Shown: positions 1 to 11,729, numbered from the stretch's first letter. The stretch: DNA of 64,000 nucleotides from Theropithecus gelada (GCF_003255815.1 NC_037668.1:65515878-65579877), one strand, 5' to 3'. Numbers and translations: made by a program. The notes: generated by a model from the letters alone, not told the origin.

Positions 1-877
1 ATAAAGTCCAAAAAAAAGTAATCTAAAAATAATGTACATAGGTAATAACTGACACGTTGCAAATCCTCAATTTTAAAAAATATGTAGCACATAAGTCCTT
101 ACACATAGTAAGGACTCAATAAATAATAGCTGTTGATGTTTTTTAAATTATCATTATTAGTATTTAGTACTTAATCTACTGGTAATATTAACTTTCTTTT
201 TGGCATTTTTAGCCTCTTTAACTAGAATATACGTTTTTATAAAAAAATAAATCATGTTTTTTTTCTCTTTTCTGTATCCTCCAGATATTCAGTGTGGTAT
301 ATGGCAAATATCAGGCTTTCAAAGTTGTGAGATTGGCCACCCTGAGACAATTCTTCACCATGAAGCATTAACTGAAAGACCAAGTCATTTCCCTAGTCAT
401 CAAGACCAAGCACTTCCTCAGAAAATGATTCTATGATGGGCTGTGGGAGCAGATTAGTTCTCTGACTTGGCCACTGCTATCTGGTGCCGTCTGACTGGGT
501 CACATCAGTCCCTCACATCAGTCTGACTCTGCCTTGAAGACAACCTTCTTTTTCTGGAATATTCTGGGGCCTCTGGAGTTTGCTGACTGCTTTTTTATAC
601 TAGAAGATGTGATTAGATTCCAGTATCTGTAGGAATATTTGTTCGAGTGCCTCCTGCTAGATAAAGACTGTTTCTCTGCCTCCTTATTGTAGGTACTGAC
701 CACAGCATTTCCTACATTTATACCACTTGATTATGTGGAAAATGACTAAAAGGTAGTCATTGACAAGTTTCATGGTGGATATGACAGCCACTTTTCTTTT
801 TGAAGTAAAAACTTCTGAACACGTCACCTATGTAAACACACTTCACCCCACTGGGTATATTTATACATAATACTTAC
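1..877 (-). other. MTF1: MTF1 intron downstream of the P/A-rich exon
   Basis: This is AT-rich intron with no exon I can support. It starts at the donor GTAAGT after position 878 and continues past the window edge. It holds one copy of a 43-bp direct repeat (321-363) whose partner lies just upstream of the 2477-2579 exon. A short reading frame on the plus strand at 254-436 has no recognisable similarity and is treated as chance. Confidence 0.6.
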
Positions 878-1473
878 AATTTGTTCTTGGTTTTGTGGAG
901 AACTGGTGGCACCATTTAATATCCATTGTAAGTTCTGTTCTCCCATGACTAGGCTGGATTGCAGGATAGCTGTGTTGGGAGTCGGGGTGATGGTTATTGT
1001 GGGATTATTAGTTAGGACAGAGTTGGCACCCAGGGGCAGAGTCTGGACCATGGCTGGCAGGGGCTCAGTAGTACTTTGTGGTGGGGCTGGTGCTGCCACA
1101 GCTGATGCCACTGCCGCTGCTGATGCAGAAGCCCCAGCAACAACAGAAAGTCCTGGTACGATGGGCTGCGGTGCCTGGGGGTGCGGAATAAACTCTTGAT
1201 GATTAGCAGCAAACTGTGTGCTGTGGGGAACAGGCACTTCTGGAGGTTGTAAGAGAGCAGGGGGGTTGCCAAATGCAGCTTGCTGGGAGCCAGGTCCTAG
1301 GGAAGGAGCAGGCGGAGGAGCAGACGGAGCTGAGGCAGGTAGTAGAGGCTGGGGTGGCTCGGAGAGGCCAGGCTGCAGTACAAGTGGAAGAGATAAAGAT
1401 GCTGAATTTCCTGTGGATGGCGGAACATCACTGACTGACTCTGCATCACCATTAAAACTTTCAATCAAGGAAG
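878..1473 (-). CDS. MTF1: MTF1 coding exon, proline/alanine-rich activation domain
   Basis: This 596-nt exon encodes about residues 391-589. The minus-strand acceptor is TTGCCAG before CTTCCTTGATTG, and the donor is ATT followed by GTAAGTA. The product is rich in Pro, Ala, Ser and Leu (for example the stretch SASAPSAPPPAPSLGPG and an alanine-rich ASAAAVASAVAAPAPP run). It then becomes Ser/Thr/Asn rich and ends in NQEQI. This matches the proline-rich and Ser/Thr-rich transactivation regions of MTF1. The first codon is completed by the single G left by the previous exon. The plus-strand reading frames over this exon are shadows of its GC-rich codons. Confidence 0.95.
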
Positions 1474-1912
1474 CTGGCAAGAAAAAGAAATAGAAATATA
1501 TATATACATATCCCAAGCCTTAGATGAGCCACAAAAACAGTCATTATGGGCTAAACAAAACACAGCTAAAGTCCACTGAACTCATCTCTTCATAGCTAGC
1601 AGGCCAGCTTTCTGTCATTTTCATTTAGTGACACCTCTGGTCAAAGTATCAAGTTTCACCATCAACCTCACTTCCTAAATGTGAAGACCCAATATAGGTC
1701 TAACCATTTAAAAAAGTGTCTTAAGGCTTTTCTGATAAAGAGACTAAACATCCTTTTTTTGATATAACTAGTGAATATACTTTCTGACTAATGGGAAGTT
1801 TTACAGACAAATTTTCATCGAACACAGTATGATCGATGCATCTGAAATTTGTGAGTTTGTGGGTCCTGTTCATTCATAGACAGTGTATCACATCAGAAGA
1901 AAGAGCTCACAA
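1474..1912 (-). other. MTF1: Unique MTF1 intron
   Basis: I see no gene or clear repeat in this AT-rich stretch. It ends at the target-site copy of the Alu at 1913. Confidence 0.5.
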
Positions 1913-2242
1913 GGCTGGGCACGGTGGTTCATGCCTGTAGTCTTAGAACTTTGGGAGGCTGGGCAGGTGGATTGCCTAAGCTCAGGAGTTTGAAAGCAGC
2001 CTGGGCAACATGACAAAATCCCATCTCCACCAAAAATAAAATAAAATAAAATTAGCTGGGTGTGGTGGCACATGCCTGTGGTCCCAGCTACTCGGGAGGC
2101 TGAGGTGGGAGGATCACTTAAGCCTGGAGGTGGAGGTTGCAGTGAGCCAAGATCACACCACTGCACTCCCACCTGGTGACAACATGAGACGCTGTCTCAA
2201 AAAAAAAAAAAAAAAAAAAAAAAAGCAGAAGAAAGAGCTCAC
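1894..2242 (+). mobile_element. Alu (older AluJ/S type) with target-site duplication
   Basis: A full-length dimeric Alu runs from GGCTGGGCACGGTGG at 1913 to a long A-tail ending near 2224. It is flanked by copies of AGAAGAAAGAGCTCACA, which I read as the target-site duplication. Confidence 0.95.
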
Positions 2243-2476
2243 AGCTCCTCCCATTTTGTTTTTTACAGCCAACAAAAGATTCTGGGAAAGGAGACTCTCT
2301 TCTTCAGGACTGAGGGAAGTAGGGGAAAAGATGGAATTAAACTGAAAGACTCAAACTTTTCTGACCCTTTATAGAAAGCTCACTTCATTTAAGCTAACTA
2401 GAATGATTCATTGTGCCTATGACTCAGTGTGTCAGCAAGTGCTGAGATGTGAGTAGAAAGAGTCCATGTGACAAAC

Positions 2477-2579
2477 CTGTCTGTTGAGGATCTTCCTGAA
2501 TTGCCGTATCATCTGAATTCTGGAACATTGATTCAAAGATGATTGCTGGTGAAATTGTGCTGAGGTCCTGGCCCTGGGT
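2477..2579 (-). CDS. MTF1: MTF1 coding exon after the acidic domain
   Basis: This 103-nt exon encodes residues 357-390, starting TQGQDLSTISPAIIF and ending EDPQQT plus one base. The acceptor is CCAATAG before ACCCAGGGCC and the donor is CAGACAG followed by GTTTGTC. The peptide is acidic and polar and belongs to the region between the zinc fingers and the proline-rich domain. The donor is not a strong match at positions +3 to +6. The upstream intron end contains the second copy of a 43-bp repeat that also occurs at 321-363. Confidence 0.93.
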
Positions 2580-2764
2580 CTATTGGAGAAAGACAAAGAT
2601 GTGAGATTGGCCATCTTGAGACAATTCTTCACCATGAGAGAACACATTCAAAGCAGCAGAACTAGAAAGAAAATCTTTTCTATGCATCTTGTTTCTACCT
2701 TTTGCTATTTAAAGTAACACATATTTTCTTAAGCCTTAGACACTAAAGATTTGGGTCCTCAAAT

Positions 2765-2912
2765 ATTTTATTTTTATTTATTTATTTTTTAATAGAGATA
2801 GAATCTCACTATGTTGCCCAGGCTGGTCTTGAACTCCTGGGCTTAAGCAATCCACTCAACCTCAGACTCCTAAAATGTTAGGATTACAGGCATGAGCCAC
2901 CATGCCCAGCCC
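2765..2912 (-). mobile_element. Partial Alu
   Basis: This is a single-arm antisense Alu fragment beginning with a T/A-rich tail, then AGAGATAGAATCTCACTATG, and ending CATGCCCAGCC. Confidence 0.85.
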
Positions 2913-2924
2913 CTCAAATACTTT

Positions 2925-3145
2925 AAAACAGGAACTGGCACACTATGACTTGCCAGTTATTTCCTGTTTTTGTAAATAAAGTTTTATTGGAACACAGGCA
3001 AACACATTCATTTACATATTATCTGTGCAACTTTTGCTACAGTGGCAGAGTTGACTAGTTGTGACATAGACCATGTGATCGACAAAGCCTAAAATATTTA
3101 CTATCTGGCTCATTACCAAAAAACCTTGCTGACTTCTGATCTAAA
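2925..3145. mobile_element. hAT-Charlie type MITE (MER20/MER58 class)
   Basis: The stretch CTGTTTTTGTAAATAAAGTT followed by TTATTGGAACACAGG, and later AGCCTAAAATATTTACTATC, are hallmarks of a common nonautonomous hAT-Charlie element. Related copies occur at 24585-24890 and 35133-35357. The exact subfamily name is uncertain. Confidence 0.75.
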
Positions 3146-3178
3146 AGACCAAATCTTACATTAAAAAATGAGATTATA

Positions 3179-3480
3179 GGCCGGGTGTGGTGGCTCACGC
3201 CTGTAATCCCAGCACTTTGGGAGGCTGAGGCAGGCAGATCACCTGAGGTCAGGAGTTCGAGACCAGCCTGGCAAACATGGTAAAACCCCGTTTCTACTAA
3301 AAATACAAAAATTAGCAGGGTGTGGTGGCAGGCGCCTGTAATCCCAGCTACTTGGGAGGCTAAGGCAGGAGAATCGCTTGAACCTGGGAGGCAGAGGTTG
3401 CAGTGAACCAAGATCGCACCATTGCACTCCAGCCCGGGTGACAGAGCAAGACTCTGTATCCAAAAAAAAAAAGAAAAAAG
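3179..3480 (+). mobile_element. Full-length AluS
   Basis: Starts GGCCGGGTGTGGTGGCTCAC, has both arms, and ends in an A-rich tail. Confidence 0.95.
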
Positions 3481-4008
3481 ATTATATAATATTCATTACC
3501 CTGCAACTTGCTTTCTTCGTGTAATAACATTGTGAATATCTTTCATAATATCTATGATATTCTAATATGTATGCATGGTAATAAATCAAACAAGACAATG
3601 ATGATAATAGTGATAGCTTTATACTTAATAAAAGCTCAGAGGCATTAAAAACAAAAGGTAAAATGTGAGGGGGAAAAACCCAACACAATCCCTGAGGGCC
3701 TGCCTCCCCACAGGCACTAACTAAAATGAGCACTCTTCACTTTAGTTCAGGGAAGGGAAAAGACTACAGTTCTTCTATCCATGGTCAACCTCCAATCCAC
3801 CTCTACCCCTACAGTCTGTAGGGCAAGAGTGGTAAGGGCAACTGCCTACAAAGTCCAGACAAGGAACAGAAATACGTGAAGCAAGGGAGGTGGGTTGTGG
3901 CATACTGGAGAGAATGCATGCCAGTCACCTCAAGGGCTTCAGCCAAATGCTGTCACGGGACTATGCAGGCCAGGAATTACCAGAACTCAAGTGGCAAAAT
4001 TTTGATTT

Positions 4009-4305
4009 TCTTTTTTTTGAGACAGGGTTTCTTTATTCTGTTGCCCAGGCTGGAATGCAGTGGTATGATCATAGCTCCCTGCAGCCTTCAACTCCCAGGC
4101 TCAAGCGATCCTCCCACCTCAGCCTCCAAGTAGCTCGGACCACAGGTATGGGCCACTACATCTGGATAATTTTTTAATTTTTCTGCAGAGATAGGGTCTC
4201 ACTATGTTGTCCAGCCTGGTCTTGACCTGGGCTCAAGGGATCCTCCCACCCCAACCTCCCAAAGTGCTGGGATTATAGGTGTGAGCCACCGTATCAGATG
4301 CAGAA
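4009..4305 (-). mobile_element. Antisense AluJ-like element
   Basis: Begins with a T-run and GAGACAGGGTTTC and ends near GCCACCGTATCAGATGC. Divergence suggests an old J-type copy. Confidence 0.9.
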
Positions 4306-4322
4306 ATTTTGATTTTTACATG

Positions 4323-4658
4323 AAATCTACCAACTTGTGGCCGGGCGCGGTGGCTCAAGCCTGTAATCCCAGCACTTTGGGAGGCCGAGACAGGCGGATC
4401 ACAAGGTCAGGAGATTGAGACCATCCTGGCTAACACGGTGAAACCCCGTCTCTACTAAAAAAAATACAAAAAAATTAGCCGGGCGAGGTGGCGGACACCT
4501 GCAGTCCCAGCTACACGGGAGGCTGAGGCAGGAGAACGGCGTGAACCCGGGAGGCGGAGCTTGCAGTGAGCTGAGATCTGGCCACTGCACTCCAGCCTGG
4601 GCGACAGAGCGAGACTCCATCTCAAAAAAAAAAAAAAAAACGAAATCTACCAACTTGT
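4323..4658 (+). mobile_element. AluY, Old World monkey (YRa-like) type, with TSD
   Basis: The element runs from GGCCGGGCGCGGTGGCTCAA at 4339 to an A-tail ending at 4640. GAGATCTGGCCACTGCACTC in the right arm is the monkey-type variant. GAAATCTACCAACTTGT flanks both ends as a near-perfect target-site duplication, implying a young insertion. Confidence 0.95.
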
Positions 4659-5374
4659 AAAGAAAAGCAAGTACAGCTGACCCTTGAACAATATGTGTTT
4701 GAACTGCACAAGTGGACTTACACTTGGACGTTTTTCCACTTCTGCCACCCCTGATACAGCAAAACCAACCCCTCCTCTTCCTTTTCCTCTGCCTACTCAA
4801 TGTGAAGACAATGAGGATGAATCACCTTTACAATGATCTACTTCCACTTAATAAAAAGTAAATTTATTTTCTCTTCTTTGTGATTTTCTAAACATTTTTT
4901 TCTAGCTTACTTTAAGAATATAATATGTAATACATATAACATTCAAAATATCTGCTAATCTAAACTGTTTATGTTATCAGTAAGGCTTCCAATCACCGTA
5001 GGCTAAGGCCATTGCTAGCTCAGTTTTGAGGGAGTCAAAAGTTATACTAGGATTTGGTTGTGCAGGGGGTATGGGTTGGGGGGCCAGCATCCCTAGCCCC
5101 TGTGTTGTTCAAAGGTCACATGTAATTGAAAATAACATACACACACCATATACACCAAACTAAAGCCTAATTTTAGGGCAGATCTTGCCCTAGTGACAAC
5201 TTACGTTTTAAGGTCATTTTGCAACAACTCTGCTTCTAGAAGGGAGAACTCAGAAGGATCACTTTGGGATTGGGCAGAGGTGTGGTGACGAGTGGGGCTG
5301 TCCACCAATCTAGACGTGCTCAAAGATTAAATTGCCCACTGGAGCCAAAAGGCAACAATTATTCTGCCCCTACC

Positions 5375-5645
5375 CCTTTTTTTTGAGACAGGGTCTAGCT
5401 CTGTTACCCAGGCTGGAGTGCAGTGGCACAGTCAAATCACTGTAACCTCGAACTCCCGGGCTCAAGATCATCCCCTCGGCCTCCCAAGTAGCTGGAACCA
5501 CAGGCACATGCCACCATGCCTGGCTGCTTTTAAAAGTCATTGTTAGTAGAGATAAGGTCCTGCTATGTTGCCCAGCGTGGTCCTGAACTGGCTTCAAGCG
5601 GTCCTCCTAAAGCACTGGGATTACAAGTATGAGCCCCCACCACTA
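5375..5645 (-). mobile_element. Antisense AluJ-like element
   Basis: T-run, then GAGACAGGGTCTAGCTCTGT, both arms and a diverged end. Confidence 0.88.
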
Positions 5646-5763
5646 GCTGATGATTCTATTCTAAGTCTATCAGCTGAAGGAGGGGAAATTCAGTGATTTT
5701 TTTTTTTTAAGTTCAGTGATCTTGATTGCCAATATGATAGAAGCTGAAGTCAGAAATTATGTG

Positions 5764-6050
5764 AGGCCAGGCGCAGTGGCTCACACCTGTAATCCCAGCA
5801 GTTTGGGGGGCCGAGACAGGCAGATCACTTGAGGTCAAGTGTTCGAGACCAGCCTGACCAACATGGTGAAACCCCGTCTCTACCAAAAATACAAAAATTA
5901 GCTGAGCATGGTGGTGTGTTCCTCAAATCCCAGCTACTCGGGAGGCTGGGGCAGGAGAATCACTTGCACCTGGGAAGTGGAGGTTGCAGCGAGCCGAGAT
6001 CAAGTCACTGCACTCCAGCCTGGGTGATGGAGTGAGACTCCATCTCAAAT
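5764..6050 (+). mobile_element. AluS
   Basis: Starts GGCCAGGCGCAGTGGCTCAC and ends in GAGACTCCATCTCAAA with a very short tail. Confidence 0.93.
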
Positions 6051-6395
6051 CTAGTGGGACAACTTCCAGCTTCCAGTCCAGACAGAGTTAAAACTCACAG
6101 GCCAATAGTGTGACCTTCAAATTTTCATTGTGACACAAAGAAATACATTTTACACTGTATATACATATATTCTTCGTATTATATACATATCCATATATGT
6201 AACTGAAACAAGTCTATGAAACAGACCTTATCCTTACTATGTGCAATGTCCTCTGATTTTTGTTCTATTCTATTATGTCTTTGAAATGCTGATTGTAAAC
6301 CACTATTTAAAAACCCAATAAAAAGGTGCAATCCAGTTTGAAAAATAGTTGACTAACAACTACCATTGAGCATAAGCTTTGCAATCTCCTCACAG

Positions 6396-6740
6396 TTATT
6401 ATTATTATATTATTATTTTTGAGCTGGAGTCTTGCTCTGTTACCCAAGCAGGAGTGCAGTGGCACAATCTTGGCTCACTGCAAGCTCCGCCTCCCAGGTT
6501 CACGCCATTCTCCTGCCTCAGCCTCCCGAGGAGCTGGGACTACAGGTACCCGCCACCACGCCTGGCTAATTTTGTGTTTTGTATTTTTAGTAGAGACGGG
6601 GTTAGCTGTGTTAGCCTCGTTAACCATGACACAGTGTTCACTGTGTTAGCCCAAACGGTCTCGATCTCCTGACCTCATCATCTACCCGCCTTGGCCTCCC
6701 AAAGTGCTGGGATTACAGGCGTGAGCCACCGTGACTGGCC
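6396..6740 (-). mobile_element. Antisense AluY/S with internal duplication
   Basis: A (TTA)n tail is followed by a full antisense Alu. Around 6600-6655 the segment GTGTTAGCC is repeated with an insertion, so the element is slightly longer than standard. Confidence 0.9.
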
Positions 6741-6792
6741 ATAGTTATTATTTTTGTTCTGTTTATAAATCATTATAGGTAGTAACATAATT

Positions 6793-7128
6793 AAAAAGGA
6801 ATGAGCTGGCTGGGCACAGTGGCTCAAGCCTGTAATCCCAGCACTTTGGGAGGCCGAGACAGGCGGATCACAAGGTCAGGAGATCGAGACCATCCTGGCT
6901 AACACGGTGAAACCCCATCTCTACTAAAAAATACAAAAAACTAGCCGGGCAAGGTGGCGGGCACCTGTAGTCCCAGCTACTTGGGAGGCTGAAGCAGGAG
7001 AATGGCGTAAACCCGGGAGGCGGAGCTTACAGTGAGCTGAGATCCGGCCACTGCACTCCAGCCTGGGTGACAGAGCAAGACTCCTTCTCAAAAAAAACAA
7101 AAAACAAAAAAAAAAGGAATGAGCTATA
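6793..7128 (+). mobile_element. AluY, monkey type, with TSD
   Basis: Starts GGCTGGGCACAGTGGCTCAA and contains GAGATCCGGCCACTGC. AAAAAGGAATGAGCT occurs on both sides as the target-site duplication. Confidence 0.93.
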
Positions 7129-7141
7129 TTTGTCAATGATA

Positions 7142-7211
7142 TTAGGTTGATGCAAAAGTATTTGCAGTTTTTGCCATTACTTTCAACGGCAATTACTTTT
7201 GACCAACCTAA
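7142..7211. mobile_element. MADE1 mariner MITE (miR-548-like hairpin)
   Basis: The ends TTAGGTTG and CAACCTAA are inverted copies, and the interior reads CAAAAGTATTTGCAGTTTTT then GCCATTACTTTC. This is the MADE1 palindrome, here about 70 bp rather than about 80 because part of the 3' arm is missing. MADE1 copies are the known source of the miR-548 family. Confidence 0.9.
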
Positions 7212-7224
7212 TCTCTCAATAATA

Positions 7225-7636
7225 CTAGGGAGAAGAAAAGGAATGGGCTGTGTGCCTCCAAAACATATGTACAAAATGTTCACAGCAGCACTATTCATAA
7301 TGGCTCCAAACTAGAAACTATCCAAATGCCCAACAGGAGAAAGAACAAATATTGGTATATTCATTTAGTGTATTGTGGTATATTCACTTAGTGTAATATT
7401 GTTCAACAACAAGAATGAATGACCTGTAACTGTATGTAAGAATATGGCTTAATTTCTTAAACATAATGTTATAAGAAGAAAAGCCAGACATAAACAAGTA
7501 TATGAGTCCAATCATAAAAGCATTAAAAAAAAAAAAAAAAAACCGGAAAAACTAATCTTAGTTTTTAGAAATCAGAATAGTGGTTGTCTGCAGGGAGAGA
7601 TCATAGCTTTTGGGGGTATGTGGTAGGGGGGCCTCT
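7225..7636 (+). mobile_element. L1M-type LINE 3' fragment, left part
   Basis: Phrases such as GTTCACAGCAGCACTATTCA and GAAACTATCCAAATGCCCAA are typical of L1 3' ends. The fragment is broken by the Alu at 7665 and resumes at about 7969. Confidence 0.8.
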
Positions 7637-7983
7637 GGGGTGCTGGGAATGTTCTTTCGTTTGTTTGTTTTATTTTGTTTTGTTTTGAGACGGAGTTTCC
7701 CTCTTGTCGCCCAGGCTGGAGTGCGATGGCACGATTTCAGCTCACTGCAACCTCTGCCTCCAGGGTTCAAGCGATTCTCCTGCCTCAGCTTCCCAAGTAG
7801 CTGGGATTACAGGCGCCTGCCACCACGCCTGGCTAATTTTTGTATTTTTAGTAGAGATGGAGTTTAGCCATGTTGGCCAAGCTGGTCTCGAACTCCTGAC
7901 CTCAGGTGATCCGCCCACCTCAAACTCCCAAAGTGTTGGGATTACAGGCGTAAACCACCATGCCTGGCTGGGAATGTTCTTTT
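7637..7983 (-). mobile_element. Antisense AluS inserted in L1, with TSD
   Basis: CTGGGAATGTTCTTT occurs at both ends as the target-site duplication. The Alu begins at a T/G-rich tail (about 7653) and ends near 7968. Confidence 0.93.
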
Positions 7984-8110
7984 TGATTGGGGTGCTGGTT
8001 ACATGGGTGTGATGAATTGTGATGATTCATCAAGCTATACATTTATAATACATGTGCTTTTCTGTATGTGTATTGTACTACAATAAAAAGTTTGTTAAAA
8101 TTTAAAAAAA
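7984..8110 (+). mobile_element. L1M-type LINE 3' fragment, right part
   Basis: Continuation of the 7225 fragment, with TACATGGGTGTGATG and a terminal CAATAAAAAGTTTGTTAAAA, the L1 3' end with A-rich tail. Confidence 0.8.
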
Positions 8111-8473
8111 GGAAAATGCTGAAGCCCCCGCCAAGCTTCAGGGCAAAAACGCTGGGATCAGAGTGTGTAGGAACAACTTTCACAAGTAGAGAAGACAAGA
8201 ACAGGCTGAGCTTTCCAGGCCTGGAGCAAGGAGCAAAGAGCAAAGAAGAGGAGAATACAGGTAGCTGTCTGGGACTAGGATGGAGGATCCTGGAGCTGAG
8301 CAGCCAAAACGCTTCGAGAAGGCCATTCTCTAGCACCTTCAATCCTCCTCTAACAAAAGATCTGAGCGAACCAAAGTTCATTTCTAGGACATGCATACAA
8401 ATGGGCTGCTCAGAAACCCATAAAATCATTATCTCATATAAATTTACTATTTGATTTTAACAAGTCCTGATTC

Positions 8474-8747
8474 TTTTTTTTTTTTTTTTTTTTTGAGACA
8501 GGGTCTTGCTCTGTTGCCCAGGCTGGAATGCAGTGGTATGATCATGGCTCACTCCAGGGCTCAAACAATCCTCTTGCCTCAGCCTGTCAAATAGCTGGGA
8601 CCACACCAGCTAATATTTTACTTTTACTAGAGATGAGGTCTCACTGTGCTGCCCAGATTGGTCTCAAACTCCTGGGCTCAAGCCATCCACCCACCTCTGC
8701 TTCCCAAAGTGCTGGGATTACAGGCATGAGCCACTGCACATGTCCCT
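8474..8747 (-). mobile_element. Antisense AluJ, internally deleted
   Basis: Long T-run then GAGACAGGGTCTTGCTCTGT. The left arm is shorter than usual. Confidence 0.88.
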
Positions 8748-9137
8748 AATTTTTTTTTTCAAGCAAAGAAAAATTAATGCTATTGCTTCAAGGAATTGTG
8801 GCCTTAATTTGAAAGGCTAAAATCAATTTCTACATCTGAGATAAACACTGGGTACCAGGAGCATAATCTATAATTAAACCCCAAGGGATAGTGCTTCTCT
8901 CTCTTGATTATATAAATTGATAGCAAAGGCTTCCCTTTTTTATAAGTACTTGGTGTCCCCTTATGCCAGGGTATTTTCCTGGTGACCCTAGGGCTCCAGA
9001 AAGCTCCATAGTTATATGTCATAGTCTTGGCCAGAGAATAGACTCCTAAGCTATTTAACACAGTTACATGTTAAAGGGATATTATTCCCAGAAATCTTAG
9101 GCTGGATAGCTTAGAGGGCATCTAGGCCACCTAGTAC

Positions 9138-9478
9138 AGAAATTTCTTTTAGAGGCCGGGCGCGGTGGCTCAAGCCCGTAATCCCAGCACTTTGGGAGGC
9201 CGAGACGGGCGGATCACGAGGTCAGGAGATCGAGACCATCCTGGCTAACACGGTGAAACCCCGTCTCTACTAAAATATACAAAAAAAACTAGCCGGGCGA
9301 GGCGGCGGGCGCCTGTAGTCCCAGTTACTCGGGAGGCTGAGGCAGGAGAATGGCGTAAACCCGGGAGGTGGAGCTTGCAGTGAGCTGAGATCCGGCCACT
9401 GCGCTCCAGCCTGGACGACAGAGCGAGACTCCGTCTCAAAAAAAAAAAAAAAGAAAAAAAAAGAAATTTCTTTTAGAA
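9138..9478 (+). mobile_element. AluY, monkey type (YRa-like), with TSD
   Basis: Starts GGCCGGGCGCGGTGGCTCAA at 9154 and contains GAGATCCGGCCACTGC. AGAAATTTCTTTTAGA flanks both ends. Confidence 0.96.
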
Positions 9479-9539
9479 CATTAGTTGTGAAATAGGAATA
9501 TGCATAAAAATCATATGATGTACCCATTTAATCTTTTTC

Positions 9540-10130
9540 TCTTTGTTCTTTAGATTAGTTCATTTATATTGATCGATCTTCAACTTAACTGATTCTTTCT
9601 TCTGTCATTTCCAATCTGCTGTTAAGCCCCATCCAGTGAATTATTTCAGCTATATTTTTCCGTTTTAGATTTCCATTTGGTACATTTTTTACAGTTTCTA
9701 TTCCTCTGCTGAGATTTCCTATTTGTTCAATAATTACAAGCATATCCTTTACGTCCTTGAGCATATAATAGCTCTTAAAAATCCTTGTCCCATAAAAAAA
9801 TAAAAAATAAAAAAAATCCTTGCCTGTTAATTTTAACATTAGATGAGTCATCTTGGGGTCCACCTCCACAGATTGCCTTTTCTCTTGTGGAGGGATCATG
9901 TTTTCCTGTTTCTTCACGTGTTTACTAATTTGGGATTCCTCTGAACACTGCAAACGATATACTTTAGAGACTGAACTCTGTTACACTTCTTAGAAGAGTG
10001 TTGACTTGTTTGTCTCAATATTCCATTGACTTCATCTCCCTTGCAGTGGATGCAGCTGTGATCTTTGTGTAGTTCTTTAGCCTTGGCTGGGCTGCTTAAG
10101 AGTCTATCACACACATCCATGATGCAGGGT
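9540..10130 (-). mobile_element. Old L1/HAL1-like LINE fragment
   Basis: Segments such as CTGCTGTTAAGCCCCATCCA and GATCATGTTTTCCTGTTTC resemble conserved parts of old L1-type LINEs in antisense. The family and the exact ends are uncertain. Confidence 0.5.
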
Positions 10131-10179
10131 TCAGCCAGAGATTTGGAGGGAGTTTATACACAGAACTTGGGACTCCCCT

Positions 10180-11393
10180 TTAGTGACTCTTTCCTTTCCA
10201 GGTTACCTGCCTTCACTTTCCAGGTACTGTGGCCACCCTGAACTCTGTCCTCTGGTTATTCAAGCCAGTAATATTGACTTTTTATTAGTTTGGCTGCCTC
10301 GTTGGGTGCCAACTGGGGCTTGTCCAAGGTGGATAAGCCATAAAACTTGCAAGCCTACCCGATGCCTTTACTATCTTCCAAGTAATCCCTTCTTCCAAGG
10401 TTACCTCTGCTTGCTATTGGTTGCTCACCAGTGCCTTTCCACAGTAGTTTTTTATATTTTGTCTAGAATTTTCAGCTGTTTTCTACAGAAGAGTTGGTCT
10501 CATAACAACAACTCTGCCACTACCAGAAGGAGAATGACACCTTGTCATGTTTACATAAAAATGCAGACTCAGATGCCACGATCAGACATGCTGACACAGC
10601 AGGCTTGGGGGAGGCACAAGAACCTACAACTTTAGAAGTGCTGTTGTTGACTCCACTAATCACACACTGAAAAAAACACTTTTTCACAGCATTCCTGAAT
10701 CATTCAGTCTCTGTTCAAATACTTCCCATCACATTTATTCATTATGCACATAATCACAGAAAATCTAGCCTATATTTACTTACCAGGAAAAACGACAACA
10801 AAAAAACCCGAACTCAAAATTAGTGTTAGCAATACTGTAAAACTCTCACGTTCAACATGGAGGAGGCTGCATAAGCTCAGACTCACTGCACTGGTTTGTA
10901 TGTTGCATCACAGAGCCATGGGAATGGCAGTCAAATTTCCTAACAGCTTGAAATCAAAGCAATCAGATTAAGATAAAGTGGGTTTGTCCTTTAGCAGATA
11001 GAGGCCTGTATATGTGTAAGAGGTTTCTTCAAAAAGTTAATAAACTTAAAGAAGGGAAATTTTTTCTCCCCATGGCAGAGAAAAAAATAAGTAAAATTAA
11101 AATTAAAAAGGAAAAAGGAAAAAGACCAAGCCAGGTCACATAGATAGGGTTTGAAAAAGTCCAGAAACTAGAATTCTGGTTATGTCTTACAGTACTAGAT
11201 TTCCTCAAGGAAGTTCTTCAAGGACAAACTACACCAACATTTTTTACTACTATAAGCTCAGTACTGGCATAGTGCCTGGTCAATACATATTTGCTAAATG
11301 AGTAAAAAAAGAAATTTTCTGGGGCCAGGAGGTTACGAAGTGAGTGACCTGGGTCAAAAGGAATGAGGCCTCAGAGAGAACAGCCTCTCCTAA
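10180..11393 (-). other. MTF1: Unique MTF1 intron
   Basis: I see no exon or clear repeat. A 150-codon plus-strand reading frame at 10183-10635 has no domain, no splice context and probably continues the LINE-like sequence, so it is not called as a gene. Confidence 0.5.
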
Positions 11394-11729
11394 TAGAACT
11401 CTTATCAGGAGGCCAGGCATGGTGGCTCATGCCTGTAATCCCAGCACTCTGGGAGGCCAAGGCAGGTGGATCACGAGGTCAGGAGATCGAGACCATCCTG
11501 GCTAACACAGTGAAACCCCGTCTCTATTTAAAATACAAAAAATTAGCCGGGCACGGTGGCGGGTGTCTGTAGTCCCAGTTACTCAGGAGGCTGAGGCAGG
11601 AGAATGGCGTGAACCCGGGAGGCGGAGCTTGCAGTGAGCCGAGATCGCGCCACTGCACTCCAGCCTGGGCGAAAGAGGGAGATTCCATCTCAAAAAAAAA
11701 AAAAAAAAAAGAAAAGAACTCTTATCAGG
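11394..11729 (+). mobile_element. AluY with TSD
   Basis: Starts GGCCAGGCATGGTGGCTCAT at 11411. AGAACTCTTATCAGGA flanks both ends as the target-site duplication. Confidence 0.95.

Noticed and set aside
10183..10635. A 150-codon plus-strand reading frame
   Set aside because: No recognisable domain, no splice or promoter context, and adjacent to LINE-like sequence; likely chance or LINE-derived.
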